Source: Lathyrus oleraceus
Lineage: Eukaryota > Streptophyta > Magnoliopsida > Fabales > Fabaceae
Assembly: GCF_024323335.1 (NCBI RefSeq)
Contig: NC_066579.1
Span: forward strand, 133,416,354-133,480,353
Reading direction: 5' to 3'
DNA: 64,000 nucleotides
How positions within the stretch are numbered: the stretch's first letter is position 1; each line of letters opens with the position of its first letter. This document shows positions 8,417 through 19,260 of the stretch, piece after piece. Position numbers and translations under genes: made by a program. Below the pieces are notes generated by a model. It had not been told where the DNA came from. It saw only the letters and a list, made by a program, of their open reading frames with translations, and did no database searches.

Positions 8417-10825
8417 ATGTCTTCACAAAACATGTCATCTTCTTCACAATACAAAGTCAAAGCTCACGTCAACGGTGAGACTTATGAATGTGATAAGTCT
8501 GGCTTCCTATTTAGAAACACCGAATGCACTCGGTTTTGTCTAAATAGAGGAGCTGACTTCTCTTATCTGAAAAGGAAGATTGAGTCCAAACTAAGACAAC
8601 CAGTGTCCCAAATTTTTTATCAACAACCTTTTTTTTCAGAAAACAACTCTGTCAAGTTTTATAAGTCATTGATTCAAAATGACATGGAGACACAATACAT
8701 GCTTCGTAACCATGAGTACTCTGGTTACGACTACATAGTGTTGTACATTGTGTTGGAACAACCTCAACCAACTCAGAATATTCAATCACAGGTTATTGAT
8801 CCTGTGATTGATGACGAACAAGATGCTGAGCACCACGTTGAAGACGATGTGGTTGATGATGCTGAAGACGTGGTTGATGACTTGGTGAACCGTCATTCTG
8901 AAGACGAAGACCAACCTCAAATACCTATAGCGCAACGCTACTCACCTCCTGCGCACTTCACAACACTTAACTTGGGCGAGGATGAGCCCTCATCAGATAT
9001 GTTCTACAACCCATATATGAGGTCTGATGAGGACTTAAAGAAGGGTGACCAATTTCGGACCAAGGAAGAGTGTCTGTTAGCAATAAAGAACTGGCACTTG
9101 AAAAATTGTGTTGACTACGATGTTATCAAATCAAATCCGGAAAGATACATTATTGAATGCAAAAATCCGGAGTGTGGATATAGGTTGATGGCATCGTACA
9201 AGAAGAAGCATAACGCGTGGGTGATAGGGTCCATATCTCAAGCTCACATTTGCGTCAACACCAACATGGCACAGGATCATCGCAAACTTAGCCATGACAT
9301 GATCTGCCATTCCATATTACCTCTAGTTGAGGCTGACCCGTCACTGAAGGTCAAAACAATTATCTCCCATTGTGTGGCTGTTTTCAAATATACACCGTCA
9401 TACAGAAAGGCTTGGTTAGCAAAAACCAAGGCAATTGAACTGGTGTACGGTAACTGGGAGGAATCATACAAACAACTACCACGCTACCTGGCTGCACTAC
9501 GATTGTATTCACCTGGGACGGTTACTATAATGGAGACCTTGCCTGCACAATCCCCTGACGGAACTCGTCTAGAAGGTAATGGAATTTTCCATAGACTTTT
9601 CTGGGCATTCCGTCCATGCATCATCGGGTTCACATTCTGCAAACCACTTGTTCAAGTCGATGGAACTTGGCTGTATGGGAAATACAAAGGATCGTTACTG
9701 ATGGCGGTCGCACAAGATGGCAATTCAAATATTTTCCCAATAGCCTTTGCATTGGTGGAAGGAGAAACGGCAGCTGGTTGGAGTTTCTTCCTTAAGAATC
9801 TTCGAACGCACGTGACTCCACAAGCTGGCATCTGCGTTATTTCTGACAGGCACGCCTCAATAGACAGTGCATACAATAATCCAGCAAATGGCTGGCATGA
9901 CCCCCCGTCTACCCATGTCTACTGCATCAGGCATATTGCACAAAATTTTATGCGGGAGTTCAAGGATAACTTTTTGAAGCAACATTTGATAAACGCGGGG
10001 TACGCATTAAACCAGCCTGGATTCCAATACTATCGTCGGGAAATAGTGTTGGCAAATTCTGATGCAGGGAGGTGGATTGATAATATCGACAGAGCGAAGT
10101 GGACTAGATCGTACGACGATGGGGTGAGGTGGGGCCACATGACAACAAATCTTGTGGAATCAATGAACGGCGTGTTTAAGGGCATACGTAACCTCCCGGT
10201 AACCGCATTGGTGAGTGCGACCTATTTTCGGATGGCAACGTTGTTCGTAACAAGGGGCAGGCGCTGGAATGAAGTGTTGCAGACGAGTCAGGTTTATAGT
10301 GAAGCCTGCATGAAGTTTATGAGGCAGGAATCCGCCAAAGCCAGCAGCCATCGGGTTACGGAGTTCGACCGCCATGGCCACACTTTCAGTGTCAAGGAAA
10401 CAATTGACCACAACCAAGGGCTGCCCAGACAAGAGTATAGGGTCCTAATACCAGACCGTTGGTGCGACTGTGGTCAATTTCAGGCGTATCGTATGCCTTG
10501 TTCCCATGTCATTGCAGCGTGTTCACACAGCCACTTCGATGCATTATCGCTAGTGTCTCCAATCTACAAAGTTGCAACATTGCTCAATGTATACGACAAT
10601 CCCTTTCCGGTGGTAGCATTGGAGGCGTATTGGCCAGAGTATGACGGGGAAATTGTTTGGCACAACGAATCGATGCGGCGGAATAAAAGTGGTCGCCCAA
10701 ATAGCAGGCGCATTAGAACTGAAATGGACGTCGCAGAGAAAATGCAGAGGAAGTGTAGCATATGTAGACAACTAGGGCATAATAAGAACAAATGTCCATA
10801 TCGTGGATCTAGTTCCACAACTTAG
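8417..10825 (+). CDS. MuDR-type MULE transposase, 802 aa
   Basis: The protein catalyses cut-and-paste transposition in the nucleus. Order of parts: a PB1-like N-terminal region (about residues 10-110), an acidic linker (about 125-170), a MuDR/WRKY-GCM1-type DNA-binding region (about 205-300), an MULE transposase domain (about 380-590), a SWIM zinc finger (CDCG ... CSHV, about 682-700) and a CCHC knuckle (CSICRQLGHNKNKC, about 779-792). Likely catalytic acids are Asp415 (QVDGTW), Asp477 (ISDRH) and Glu581 (LVESMNG). The frame is a single open exon of normal family length with no stop or frameshift, so it looks intact. The start is the first ATG after the leader repeats; a second ATG five codons later is possible. 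A divergent PMD gene and a convergent small ORF flank it inside the same terminal repeats. Confidence 0.94.
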   Translation: MSSQNMSSSSQYKVKAHVNGETYECDKSGFLFRNTECTRFCLNRGADFSYLKRKIESKLRQPVSQIFYQQPFFSENNSVKFYKSLIQNDMETQYMLRNHEYSGYDYIVLYIVLEQPQPTQNIQSQVIDPVIDDEQDAEHHVEDDVVDDAEDVVDDLVNRHSEDEDQPQIPIAQRYSPPAHFTTLNLGEDEPSSDMFYNPYMRSDEDLKKGDQFRTKEECLLAIKNWHLKNCVDYDVIKSNPERYIIECKNPECGYRLMASYKKKHNAWVIGSISQAHICVNTNMAQDHRKLSHDMICHSILPLVEADPSLKVKTIISHCVAVFKYTPSYRKAWLAKTKAIELVYGNWEESYKQLPRYLAALRLYSPGTVTIMETLPAQSPDGTRLEGNGIFHRLFWAFRPCIIGFTFCKPLVQVDGTWLYGKYKGSLLMAVAQDGNSNIFPIAFALVEGETAAGWSFFLKNLRTHVTPQAGICVISDRHASIDSAYNNPANGWHDPPSTHVYCIRHIAQNFMREFKDNFLKQHLINAGYALNQPGFQYYRREIVLANSDAGRWIDNIDRAKWTRSYDDGVRWGHMTTNLVESMNGVFKGIRNLPVTALVSATYFRMATLFVTRGRRWNEVLQTSQVYSEACMKFMRQESAKASSHRVTEFDRHGHTFSVKETIDHNQGLPRQEYRVLIPDRWCDCGQFQAYRMPCSHVIAACSHSHFDALSLVSPIYKVATLLNVYDNPFPVVALEAYWPEYDGEIVWHNESMRRNKSGRPNSRRIRTEMDVAEKMQRKCSICRQLGHNKNKCPYRGSSSTT

Positions 10826-11047
10826 TTTTCACTTTCATAAATCTGTGTACCAAAATCATTTTAAATTAAAGTTTACTTTTTATTCCAAATAGAAGATGAC
10901 ACTTGAACAACAAACACAAACATCTAACATTACAACACCAATTACTAAAACAAAAACAAATACTGGAACAAAAACAAGTACTAAAACAAGAACAAGTACT
11001 AGAACAATAACAAATACAACAACAACATGACAAACAACCATTAAAAT
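10826..11047. other. Convergent 3' region between transposase and small ORF
   Basis: 222 bp between two facing stop codons, with repeated ACAAAAACAAGTACT-like sequence. It is probably shared 3' UTR or termination sequence. Confidence 0.5.
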
Positions 11048-11401
11048 CTAAGAAATTACAACAGTTAACACTATGTCGTCTGATCCATGCATCATTTGGA
11101 TGCAATCAATGTCGCTTTCAACTTCAACCCACCAGCGTATCGTTTCTCCAGTTTCAAATGAGAACCTTGTTCTAAGCCTCTGAATCCTTCTGATGACTTC
11201 ACCAGGTTGGTAATCTCCCTCTAACCAAGACATCAAGGACCTTTTTAGTTGGTCCAACGAACGGATGTTCCAAAATTTCATCTCCATTGGGGGTTTCAAA
11301 GGCGAGAAAATAACATGCCCATCCCTTTTTAAGATTACTGGTTCAGGATCCGGGCGCCTTGATGATGTTCGCTGCCATGACGACGGTCTTGGGGATGCCA
11401 T
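11048..11401 (-). CDS. Small unknown MULE protein, 117 aa
   Basis: I do not recognise this protein. From the MASPRPSSW start it has a basic, Pro/Arg-rich N-terminus, a central stretch with FWNIRSLDQLKRSLMSWLEGDY, a basic RRIQRLRTRF segment and an acidic end with WWVEVESDIDC. The open frame extends 21 codons upstream, but the ATG at 11401 fits best because a TATA box lies 66-73 bp before it. It reads inward from the right terminal repeat and converges on the transposase, the position of mudrB relative to mudrA in maize MuDR. No similarity to MURB is claimed. The promoter, clean frame and position suggest a real gene; a role as transposition helper is a guess. Confidence 0.6.
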   Translation of the reverse strand: MASPRPSSWQRTSSRRPDPEPVILKRDGHVIFSPLKPPMEMKFWNIRSLDQLKRSLMSWLEGDYQPGEVIRRIQRLRTRFSFETGETIRWWVEVESDIDCIQMMHGSDDIVLTVVIS

Positions 11402-11466
11402 GAACTCAACTTGATACAGAAGGTGGTAGGAAACAGTGTTGAAGAAAATGCAAGGAAATAACACTT

Positions 11467-11474
11467 TATTTATA
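11467..11474 (-). promoter_or_regulatory. TATA box of the small MULE gene
   Basis: TATAAATA on the minus strand just upstream of the 117-aa ORF. The surroundings are AT-rich, so chance occurrence is possible, but spacing and sequence match the other two MULE promoters. Confidence 0.5.
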
Positions 11475-11574
11475 GGAAAAGATCTGGGTTGTACACCAGT
11501 CTACCTAACCCTAATTCTCCCAAAAATTTATAAATAATATTATTTACTTATAAATTAAATTAATATATATATAA

Positions 11575-11614
<40 letters not shown>

Positions 11615-11842
11615 TGTAAATAAATATTTATATATATAATTAAATGTGTATAATATTAATTGTTTATAAATTAAATTAATATATATATATATATATATAT
11701 AAATTAATATATATATATATATCTTGTAATAATTTTATTTATATATAAGTGTTAATATAAATTAATATAATTTATAAAAAAAATATATTTATCAAATATC
11801 TAATATTTAAAAAAAAAAAATTAAAAAAAAAATTAATAAAAC

Positions 11843-11865
<23 letters not shown>
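11475..11865. other. AT-rich subterminal region, right side of the MULE
   Basis: TA-rich and poly-A sequence with TATATATTAATTTATA-like motifs, roughly mirroring 4071-4425. No gene is seen. Confidence 0.6.
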
Positions 11866-11877
<12 letters not shown>

Positions 11878-12055
11878 ATTGGGCATAGGCGCCACCCCTA
11901 GTGGCGACTTGCCCTACCCATTAAGGGTAGGCGCCAACTAGGGTGGCGCCTATGTACACAATTAGGGCAAATTTTGCCCATTTGTGTAATTTTTTTGAAA
12001 AATGGGTTAATTTTGAAAATTTTTTTAAAATTCTGGATATTTAAAAAAAAAATTC
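11866..12055. repeat. MULE right terminal inverted repeat
   Basis: Reverse complement of 3874-4070. It has a poly-A run, a GC-rich GGCGCC block (11888-11951) and an AT-rich outer end finishing in a run of ten A and TTC. Confidence 0.9.
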
Positions 12056-12064
12056 GTAATATGC
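12056..12064. repeat. 9-bp target site duplication, right copy
   Basis: GTAATATGC, identical to 3865-3873. Confidence 0.92.
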
Positions 12065-12899
12065 TAATTCTTATATACCCTATATTATTTTTATATCTTT
12101 AATTTGCTAAACTAAGACAATCCTTATCCTTATGTTTTTATTGAAGAGTGAAAGATTTGAAGAAGAGAAAGTGAAGAAGATGCGGAATTATCTTTTTAAG
12201 TTTAATGCATCATCACACAAGTAACCAAAGACAAGAAAAAACAAGAAAAATAAAGAGAGAAAAAAGGGTAGGGGTGGCAATTTTTTCTTTTTTAAGATGT
12301 ATTCCTGATCGTAATTTTTTAATTAAAATTAAAAAAAAAAGTTATCATTTTATTCATATATAACTTTTTGAGTTAAAGTAATCACATATTTAGATTTACA
12401 TTTTCATTTGATTAGCTTAAAATAAGCTACAATGATTTAACTGTGAAGTTTGTCACATGAGTGGGCTCAGAATTTTGCAGGCCATTCCTTCCAACTCTCC
12501 ATGCTGCAAATCACTCCTTTGGTTAGGTCAACTTTGCATTCTTCCATTCATCATTACTATAAGCCTTCATATTATTTGGAATAATTTTCTTGTTTTATTT
12601 ATATAACTTTTTAAAAATAATTTCCAATCGTATTGGTTTTATTTTTTATTAAAATATAATTAATTATTTTATAAAAAAATAATATTTCTTTTTTGGTTAT
12701 ATGTATTTTGTTAAATGATAGAACTTTTTCAATGGAATACATTATTTTGTGAAAGATGGTGAATTTTATAAATATTTACTTTTAGAACACTTAAAAACGA
12801 TTTTAATTGTGTAAAATTGATTTTGTCACATATTCGTTTAATATTCGTTGATCTCCTGTAAACACAATTTTTTTATTTTTTTATTTGATTATATCTTTT
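12065..12899. other. AT-rich intergenic DNA
   Basis: No gene or recognised element was found. Part of it could belong to the LTR that follows, whose 5' edge is not certain. Confidence 0.5.
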
Positions 12900-14067
12900 T
12901 AAAGTCTAAATTATTGTCAAATTCTTATTGAGAAAGAAAAGAGAGTAAGTTGTAGTGAAATTTTTTGAGAAGATAGGGAGACTAAATTATAATTAGTTTC
13001 TTTGTGTTGATAAATATAAGTTTGAAGAAAGTCAATCTCTCTGAGGCAAAATCTCTTTAATCGAGACAACTCTGACCGACTCAAAGATTTTTTAATCACG
13101 TGAAGACTTAAGAAAAAATCTCTTTTTTGATTGTCTGAGCTTCAACGGATAGTTCCTCTTGTAGAAAGTTGTTTTTTTGTATGTTTAATCAAGTACAAAG
13201 GGTATCCAACCTTTTTGGTGAAAGTACCCAACGTCTCTTTTTTTGCTGCCTATATAAGGAGTTGAAGGACCAGATGTTGAAGACTAATACACTGCATAAC
13301 AAGACTATGAACATTGACATTCAAAGAGAAGCTACTATATCAAAAAATTTAGACTTAGAACATCTTAACACTTGTATATTTTAGAAGTTCTTAAATCTTA
13401 GAGTCTTTCTAAGTTGTATTATATTTACACATCTGATTGTATATCAAGTGTAGTTTTTAATCAATCTCTTAACAATTTATTATAGAGTCATAAGTATCTT
13501 GCTTTGGTGCTTGAACATTTGAAGTCTCTAACTTATGTCTTTAAGTAAAGGAAGTCTCTTACTTGTGTGCTTTGAGCATTTGAATTCTCTTACTTATGTG
13601 TTTGAGCAAAGGAAGTTGCTTGCTTGTGTGCTTGACCATATAAGTCTCTTACTTGTGGGTTTGAGAAAAGAAAGTATCTTGCTTGTGTTCTTGAGAATTA
13701 GAAGTCCCATGCTTGATACTTGAGCATTTGTAATCATATTTGGTTATAGTAGAAATCCCTTGGAAGTGCAAGGAGACTAGACTACTCTCACGTTGTGAGA
13801 GGAAGCAGATAAACTACTTGTGTCTTTGCTTTTACTTTCCTTGTTTATGCACTTAATATTCCATTGTTGTCAACTCTTATACTCTAAGTCAGATTCTAGT
13901 TCATAATCTGATAAAGACCTTCAGAAGTAAACCAAGGTTTCTCAGTTAGACTCTGAACCAAGTGTTCAAAATTTGGTCAAGAACCATTAGAAGCACAAGC
14001 TGAAAAAGACTAAAGGAGAAAAATATAACACAATTCAACCCCCTTTCTTGTGTTTTTCTCACCTTCA
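12900..14067 (+). repeat. 5' LTR of the Maximus/SIRE-type element
   Basis: The 3' edge is placed at CACCTTCA (14067), just before the primer site. Inside are a TATA box, imperfect tandem units around GAAGTCTCTTACTTGTG (13490-13730) and a GGAGACTAGACTACTCTC block, all typical of Fabeae SIRE/Maximus LTRs. The 5' edge is approximate. Confidence 0.65.
13251..13258 (+). promoter_or_regulatory. TATA box in the Maximus/SIRE LTR
   Basis: TATATAAG in the context GCCTATATAAGGAG, the expected LTR promoter element. Confidence 0.55.
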
Positions 14068-14069
14068 GT

Positions 14070-14080
14070 TGGCATCAGAG
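14070..14080 (+). other. Primer binding site, tRNA-Met type
   Basis: TGGCATCAGAG directly follows the LTR end. It is one base away from the common copia primer site TGGTATCAGAG. Confidence 0.75.
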
Positions 14081-14164
14081 TCTGGTCTGTGCTAAACACT
14101 TAACAGTGGTGCAAAAAAGATCCTGAGATAAACACTTACTTCTTTATCACGGGTGATTCTGAAA

Positions 14165-16030
14165 CCGGATCATATCACTATGGTGATGGTGGTCCTAGTC
14201 CACAACCCACTCTTATTGGTGATGTTAATCATGATTACAGTACCTCTGAGAGAAACAATAATACAACTAGACATTCAACCTTCAGTGGAGACTCTACTGC
14301 GTTTGAATGGTGGAAAAGAAAAATGTACACACATATCATAAGTCTTGGTGATGATATATTGGACATTGTTGAAGATGACATTGATATTCCAGTAAATGGA
14401 GTAGGAATGGCAACTGATAGAAAACCCTCACACTTGCTTTAAAGAAGATCTACATAAAACATCATAGAGTGAGAGGCATTCTTATAGATGATTTTCCTCA
14501 TTCTGAGTATATAAATATCATTGACAAATTCATTGCCAAAACTATCTTTGAATATTTATGTGCTACTTATGAAGGAAACCAGCAAGTCAAGAAAGCCAAA
14601 GTTAATATTTTTGTTCAACAATATGAGTTGTTCAAAATGAAAGAAAATGAGAATATTAAAACTATGTTCTCAAGGTTTTGAATTCTTGTGTTTGGACTTC
14701 AGGTTATGAACAAGAGCTACACTACCTATGATCATGTCAAGAAGATTCTTAGGAGTCTTCCTATCAGATACAGACCAAGGGTAACAATAATCCAGGAGGC
14801 TAAAGACTTAAACACATTAAGTCTTGAGAGTCTTATTAGTAATCTCTAGAGCCATGCGATGGAGCTGATTGGAGATGAGCCTGTAAAGAAATCTAAATCA
14901 TTGGCTTTAAAGTCAGTGGTAGATAAATTTGATGATAAAGCTATCAGATCCTCAAAAGTATGGAAATCAGAAGAAGCTTCTGATGAAGAAGATTTTGATG
15001 GTGACGCTGATGATGAGGAAATGGCATTTATCATTAAGAGGTTTCAACATCTGGATAACAAGAACAAGAGGTTATTTGGCAGAAAATCTGGCTTTAGAGG
15101 AACAAGCTCTAAAGTTAATAAAGCTGATCAAAAATGGTGCTTCAACTGTCAGAAGCCTAATAATTTTATAGATGATTGTCTAGAGCTTCAGAAGGACAAA
15201 GCTAAAAAAGGAAGCTTCCAAAAGAACAACTTCATAATAAAGTTCAAGAAAAATCTCATGGCAATATGGGATGAACTTGATAATGAAGAAGAAGCTTATG
15301 AGAATAAAGAAGAAGCCAATCTAGCTTTGGTGGCTTCAACATTCTCAGACACAGAATCAAAAGTTGATTTTGACTCAGATTTAGAGGGTGCATATGAGGT
15401 ATTCTCTAAACTCTATAGATCTGATTTAATTACTCTAAAAGAATCGGAACCTGAGACCTCAAAGTCAAAGGTTTTGAAAAAGATAAAACCTAAGACATCA
15501 AGTTACAAGGTTCTGAAAGGTCCAGAGCCTAAGGATAAGATTAATTCAAGAAACAAATCTTTAAATCTAAAGTTTTGAATAATCCAAAGCCTTATTATAA
15601 ATAAAATACTCAAAATAAGAGGAAGCCTACTAAAACTAACCTCAAAGGACTCATAAGAGTATGGGTACCAAAGAGTGGGATTATTTTTGCTACAAATATG
15701 CTAAAAGGAAAGAACAAAGCAACAACTTCAGTTACAGGACAATGGTTGCTTACAACATATAAAAATAGGAAAACCTATGTTCCAAACTCAAACCAGAAGG
15801 AGGAAAAAATATGGAATCTAGAAGAAACCAGTAAGAAAAGATTAACAGTATTGGAAATATTGGAGCTGATTAATCAGAAGCTCATGCTTCAGATGCTTAA
15901 CCAACCTCTGAAAGTTGTCCAGTTGAAATTGTCTCAAAAAAGACTCATGATGATTATTAGAAAATCATTGTTGGAACAAAGTGGTTCCTTAAGAACAATC
16001 CCATCAGAATATCACATGTTGCACAAATAA
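14165..16030 (+). pseudogene. Broken copia (SIRE-type) gag
   Basis: The reading starts in a Gag N-terminal region (FEWWKRKMYTHI, about 14305). It continues through an alpha-helical capsid-like part (TIFEYLCATYEG, about 14545), an acidic Ser/Glu-rich hinge and a zinc knuckle, CFNCQKPNNFIDDC (15140-15181), in which the usual His is replaced by Asn-Phe and an intact CCHC pattern is lost. The tail (VWVPKSG and GQWLLTTY, 15660-15760) matches the stretch before protease in SIRE elements. Several stops and frame changes break it. No protease active site follows. Confidence 0.7.
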
Positions 16031-16680
16031 AGGTATGCCATTTATTTTTTGTTTTTACTCAACAGTTTCCAAACCTGATATTCTTAATATCAGTTAGTAG
16101 AACTTCATATTTATGAAAGTAGAATTACACTTCATTGCGATAATACTAATTCTATATGAGTTACAAAGAATCTTATTTTATCTTAGAGTCAAGCATCTTT
16201 TAAATCTTTTAAAGTATGTGCTTGCATCTGATTGGAGAATCAGAGTTTGATGTTGATTAGAAGCAACTTTGATTAGAAGCTCTGAACTAGCTTATGATGA
16301 ATAGTAGACTCTATAGCATCTCAGCCTCTAAAACTCATAAGAAGACTAATTGCCTCTAATATGCACACAAGTGGAAAAAGCTTTTCAACTGCCTTTGACA
16401 CATGTCCACTTACGTGTAATGAATATGAAATGTCTTATGACACGTGGCTTGTAATTGTTAGGTAAAAACCTTCAGATTATGATGATTTGTCTTATAAACT
16501 ATGCATCCCACCTCCTTTGTATTTAATTTTTTTTATCAAAGATTATTTTTCACTCAAAACACGCTACTTAATCAGACGCACACATTTCTCTCTCTAACTT
16601 CCCTCACTTTTGTTCTCTAGCTTTCTCTAAAAACTACCCATTTAAAAAGAAACCATAAGAAACCTAAAGCCCTTTTCCAA
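16031..16680 (+). other. Non-coding spacer inside the Maximus/SIRE remnant
   Basis: No open frame of note. Pol sequences would be expected here in a full element and none are recognised. Confidence 0.5.
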
Positions 16681-19260
16681 TGGTATCTCATCTTCTCAAC
16701 AAGAACCCATGAATTTCGTTTCTGGTAAAAGTATGCACATCAAAACCAGAACCATTTATATCATTAAGGAGGATCTGAAGCTCATTGTAGAGCAGATTAT
16801 GGATTTTGATTCCTTCAATCTAAATGGTTACTCCCTCTGAAGTTTCTTTAGAGTGCAAGAATGGTCTTCATTCTTTGATATGCTTAATGGACCAACACAT
16901 ATCCATATGGTAAAGGACTTCTAGGTAATATATGAAGTATATGATGAGCTTGCTGCTTCTATGGAAGAAAATTAGATGGTGCTGAAGACAAATCCTTGAA
17001 AGGGAAAAGTAGAAAGGAAATGGGTCTGAAAGAGTTTGAAGAAGTGGAGATTAGGTCAGTTGTGACGGGAGTTGATGTCACCATCACACAAAATATTATT
17101 GCCAAGCTTCTTGGTGTGTCAAATACAAGAAGATTCATTTACACCAAGGAATGAATTCCAGAAGCTGATGTTATCGAAATAAGGTTGTTAGAAAATATAT
17201 CAACTTCTTCAGACTTTGTAAAGGTGAAGAACATGAAGACTACTTACAAGCTTTTGTTCAAGATCCACATTGGATGCCTAATTCTTAGAAAAGGTAGCAT
17301 TGATCAAATCTCACATGACCATAGACACTTCATATGGTATTTGATCAATGAAGAGAACATCGATCTCCTTGGTTACATCTTCCATCACCTTTGTGAGGAT
17401 ATTAAGGATAACAAAAAGCATAAGAAGAAGAATGTACCATGTGCTAGACTCATGTCTTAGCTGTTTCACCAGGGTCGTCTGATTGACTCTTTGAACACTA
17501 CTTTTGTCCGTGATGAATTGGAGGAAATTCATGGGAACATTCTTTATGCTTCAATTTTGGCCAACATGAAGCTTCTGAGAAAGAATTAAGTGGTGTTATC
17601 AAAAGATCCTCTCGGAGTTAGAAGTGAAAAATATGACTATCTTGAGGACTATCATGTAATTACTAAGCATGATAATCCTGGGGTAATTATGATGTACTTT
17701 GAGATGGCAAGCGAAGAAGTTGGCGTGGTTCTGAGATGTGAAGACTTACCAGAAGAGCCAACCAACTTGCACAAAACTTCTAGGAAAAGAAAACAGATGG
17801 CTTTTGATGCTCAGAAGATAGTTCAGAAGCCTCATAAGAAGAAGGTTGTGAAACAGAAGAAGATTGAGAAGGAAATTAAGGAGTTTGTTGCCCCCACTGT
17901 CTTGATGCCCTCTAAGACAAGAAGTGGGAAGACTCCTCATAAGATATCTTCATCTTCTGTCACCATTGATGCTCCTAGTAAGAATATGAAGCTAAGAAAG
18001 ATGATTATTCCTTCTGAAATTATAGAGGAAGAGGAAGAGTAAACTGAGGTATCTTTGTTCAGGAGGACAAAGGTTGCAGATGTTGGAGCTCAAAAGGTTA
18101 TAGAAGGAGTTATTCATAGGGGAGCATAATGGTTTTTCTCTGCTCTGTTTAATCAAGCAGAGAAATAACATGGAACTTTTGATGACCAGTTAGAAGAAGT
18201 TGCTTCTAGAGGAGAAGTTCTGGAGATTGATGAAGTTCAAGCAGCTAAAGCTATAGTTGGGTTGAAGACTGTCGAGGGTTCCTCTAAAGCTGAAGCTTCT
18301 AGTGTACCAGAAGGAGTTGCATCAAAAGCTTCTACCAACCTTGCTTCTGAAGTTGTTGGTGAAAAGGAGCAAGTTACTTCAAATGCTAAGGATACTGATA
18401 TGACAGGTAACAATTTGAACTCTATCCTTGAGGATTGTTTTAATTTGTCCACCTTAAACCATATATATCTAACACCCTCACCCAAATCACTACCCAAACC
18501 TTTTCCTGAACACACTCCATCATTTGTTCATAAAATAGTTCAACTCTCAGAGCCTGTGATGGATTCCCCTAACCCTACACACATCCTTCATATTTTAGAA
18601 AATGCCATGAATCTCGTTTATTCTGAACATCCAACTAGTGAAATCACTAGTGATAAGAAGAAACAAGGATACATGATTGATTCTTAACGACCTCCATCTT
18701 TAAACATCATGTTTGGACCCCTTATAGAGGTATCAAGTGGAAAAGCTACATCAAGTTCAAGCTTAGAATTTGAATCTAATGATAGTGAGTTGAAATCTCT
18801 ATTAGGCACACCCATCGATGTTGTCCCTCTTAAAATTTTCACCCCACAAAACCCAAAAAATGACCAAGCATGTTCTGCTGAAACAACTTCTAAACAGAAT
18901 AACTTATCTGTTTAATTTGAAGCTGAACATGTAACCCTAGATCAACTAGCACATATACCTTCACCTAAACCTCAACCATCACGCCAACCTACACCTTAAC
19001 CCTCACCGTAATCTTTATCTCAACCCTCACCTAAACCTACATCCCAAGCCTCACATAAAGCTACACCTCAACCAAAGTCTAGTTCTGTTCAAAATCAATC
19101 TCAAGTTCAAATTACATTTGAACCTCATATTGAAACTGAACAAGTTTCTTCGGACCAAAAACCTCCACCTGAAACTAACCTTACAAAATTGTTCAAGAAA
19201 ACCAATCATATGACCATTATTCCTCTCCTAAAAGAATAGATGTTGTTTTAGAATCTGGAA
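16681..19260 (+). pseudogene. Env-position ORF of SIRE-type element, degenerate
   Basis: A long coding-like stretch with several stops. It opens with a KSMHIKTRTIY and DFDSFNLNGYSL region (16730-16840), then VDVTITQNIIAKLLGV (about 17070-17120) and a helix-rich part to about 17590. A Lys-rich segment (RKRKQ, HKKKVVKQKK) follows, then Ser/Glu-rich sequence and a Pro-rich repeat tail (18950-19080) with units like KPTPQPS. This resembles the plant transposon-associated protein found in SIRE/Maximus elements downstream of pol. It has been called env-like, but its function is unknown and no clear transmembrane segment is visible. It is cut by the Ogre LTR at 19300. Confidence 0.55.

Larger units (their letters stand above)
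3874..12055 (+). mobile_element. Complete Mutator-like element (MULE) carrying a PMD gene
   Basis: The ends are an inverted pair. The left end begins with GAA, a run of ten T and AAATATCC; the right end is its exact reverse complement, and homology continues for about 190 bp. Both ends are flanked by the same 9 bp, GTAATATGC (3865-3873 and 12056-12064), the 9-bp target duplication typical of Mutator transposons. The 8,182-bp element encodes a MuDR-type transposase (+), a plant mobile domain protein (-) and a small unknown protein (-), each with a TATA box. The perfect target duplication and undamaged transposase suggest fairly recent transposition. The PMD cargo and divergent layout differ from maize MuDR, where both genes start in the terminal repeats. 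Confidence 0.93.

Noticed and set aside
8262..8543. 93-codon frame overlapping the transposase leader
   Set aside because: It starts in the TATA region and the 11-bp repeats, runs in another frame than the transposase and has no domain.
9277..9876. Minus-strand frames inside the transposase gene
   Set aside because: Antisense shadows of a well-supported coding frame.
12917..13099. 60-codon minus frame MIKKSLSRSELSRLK
   Set aside because: It lies in the SIRE-type LTR, has no domain and is short enough to be chance.
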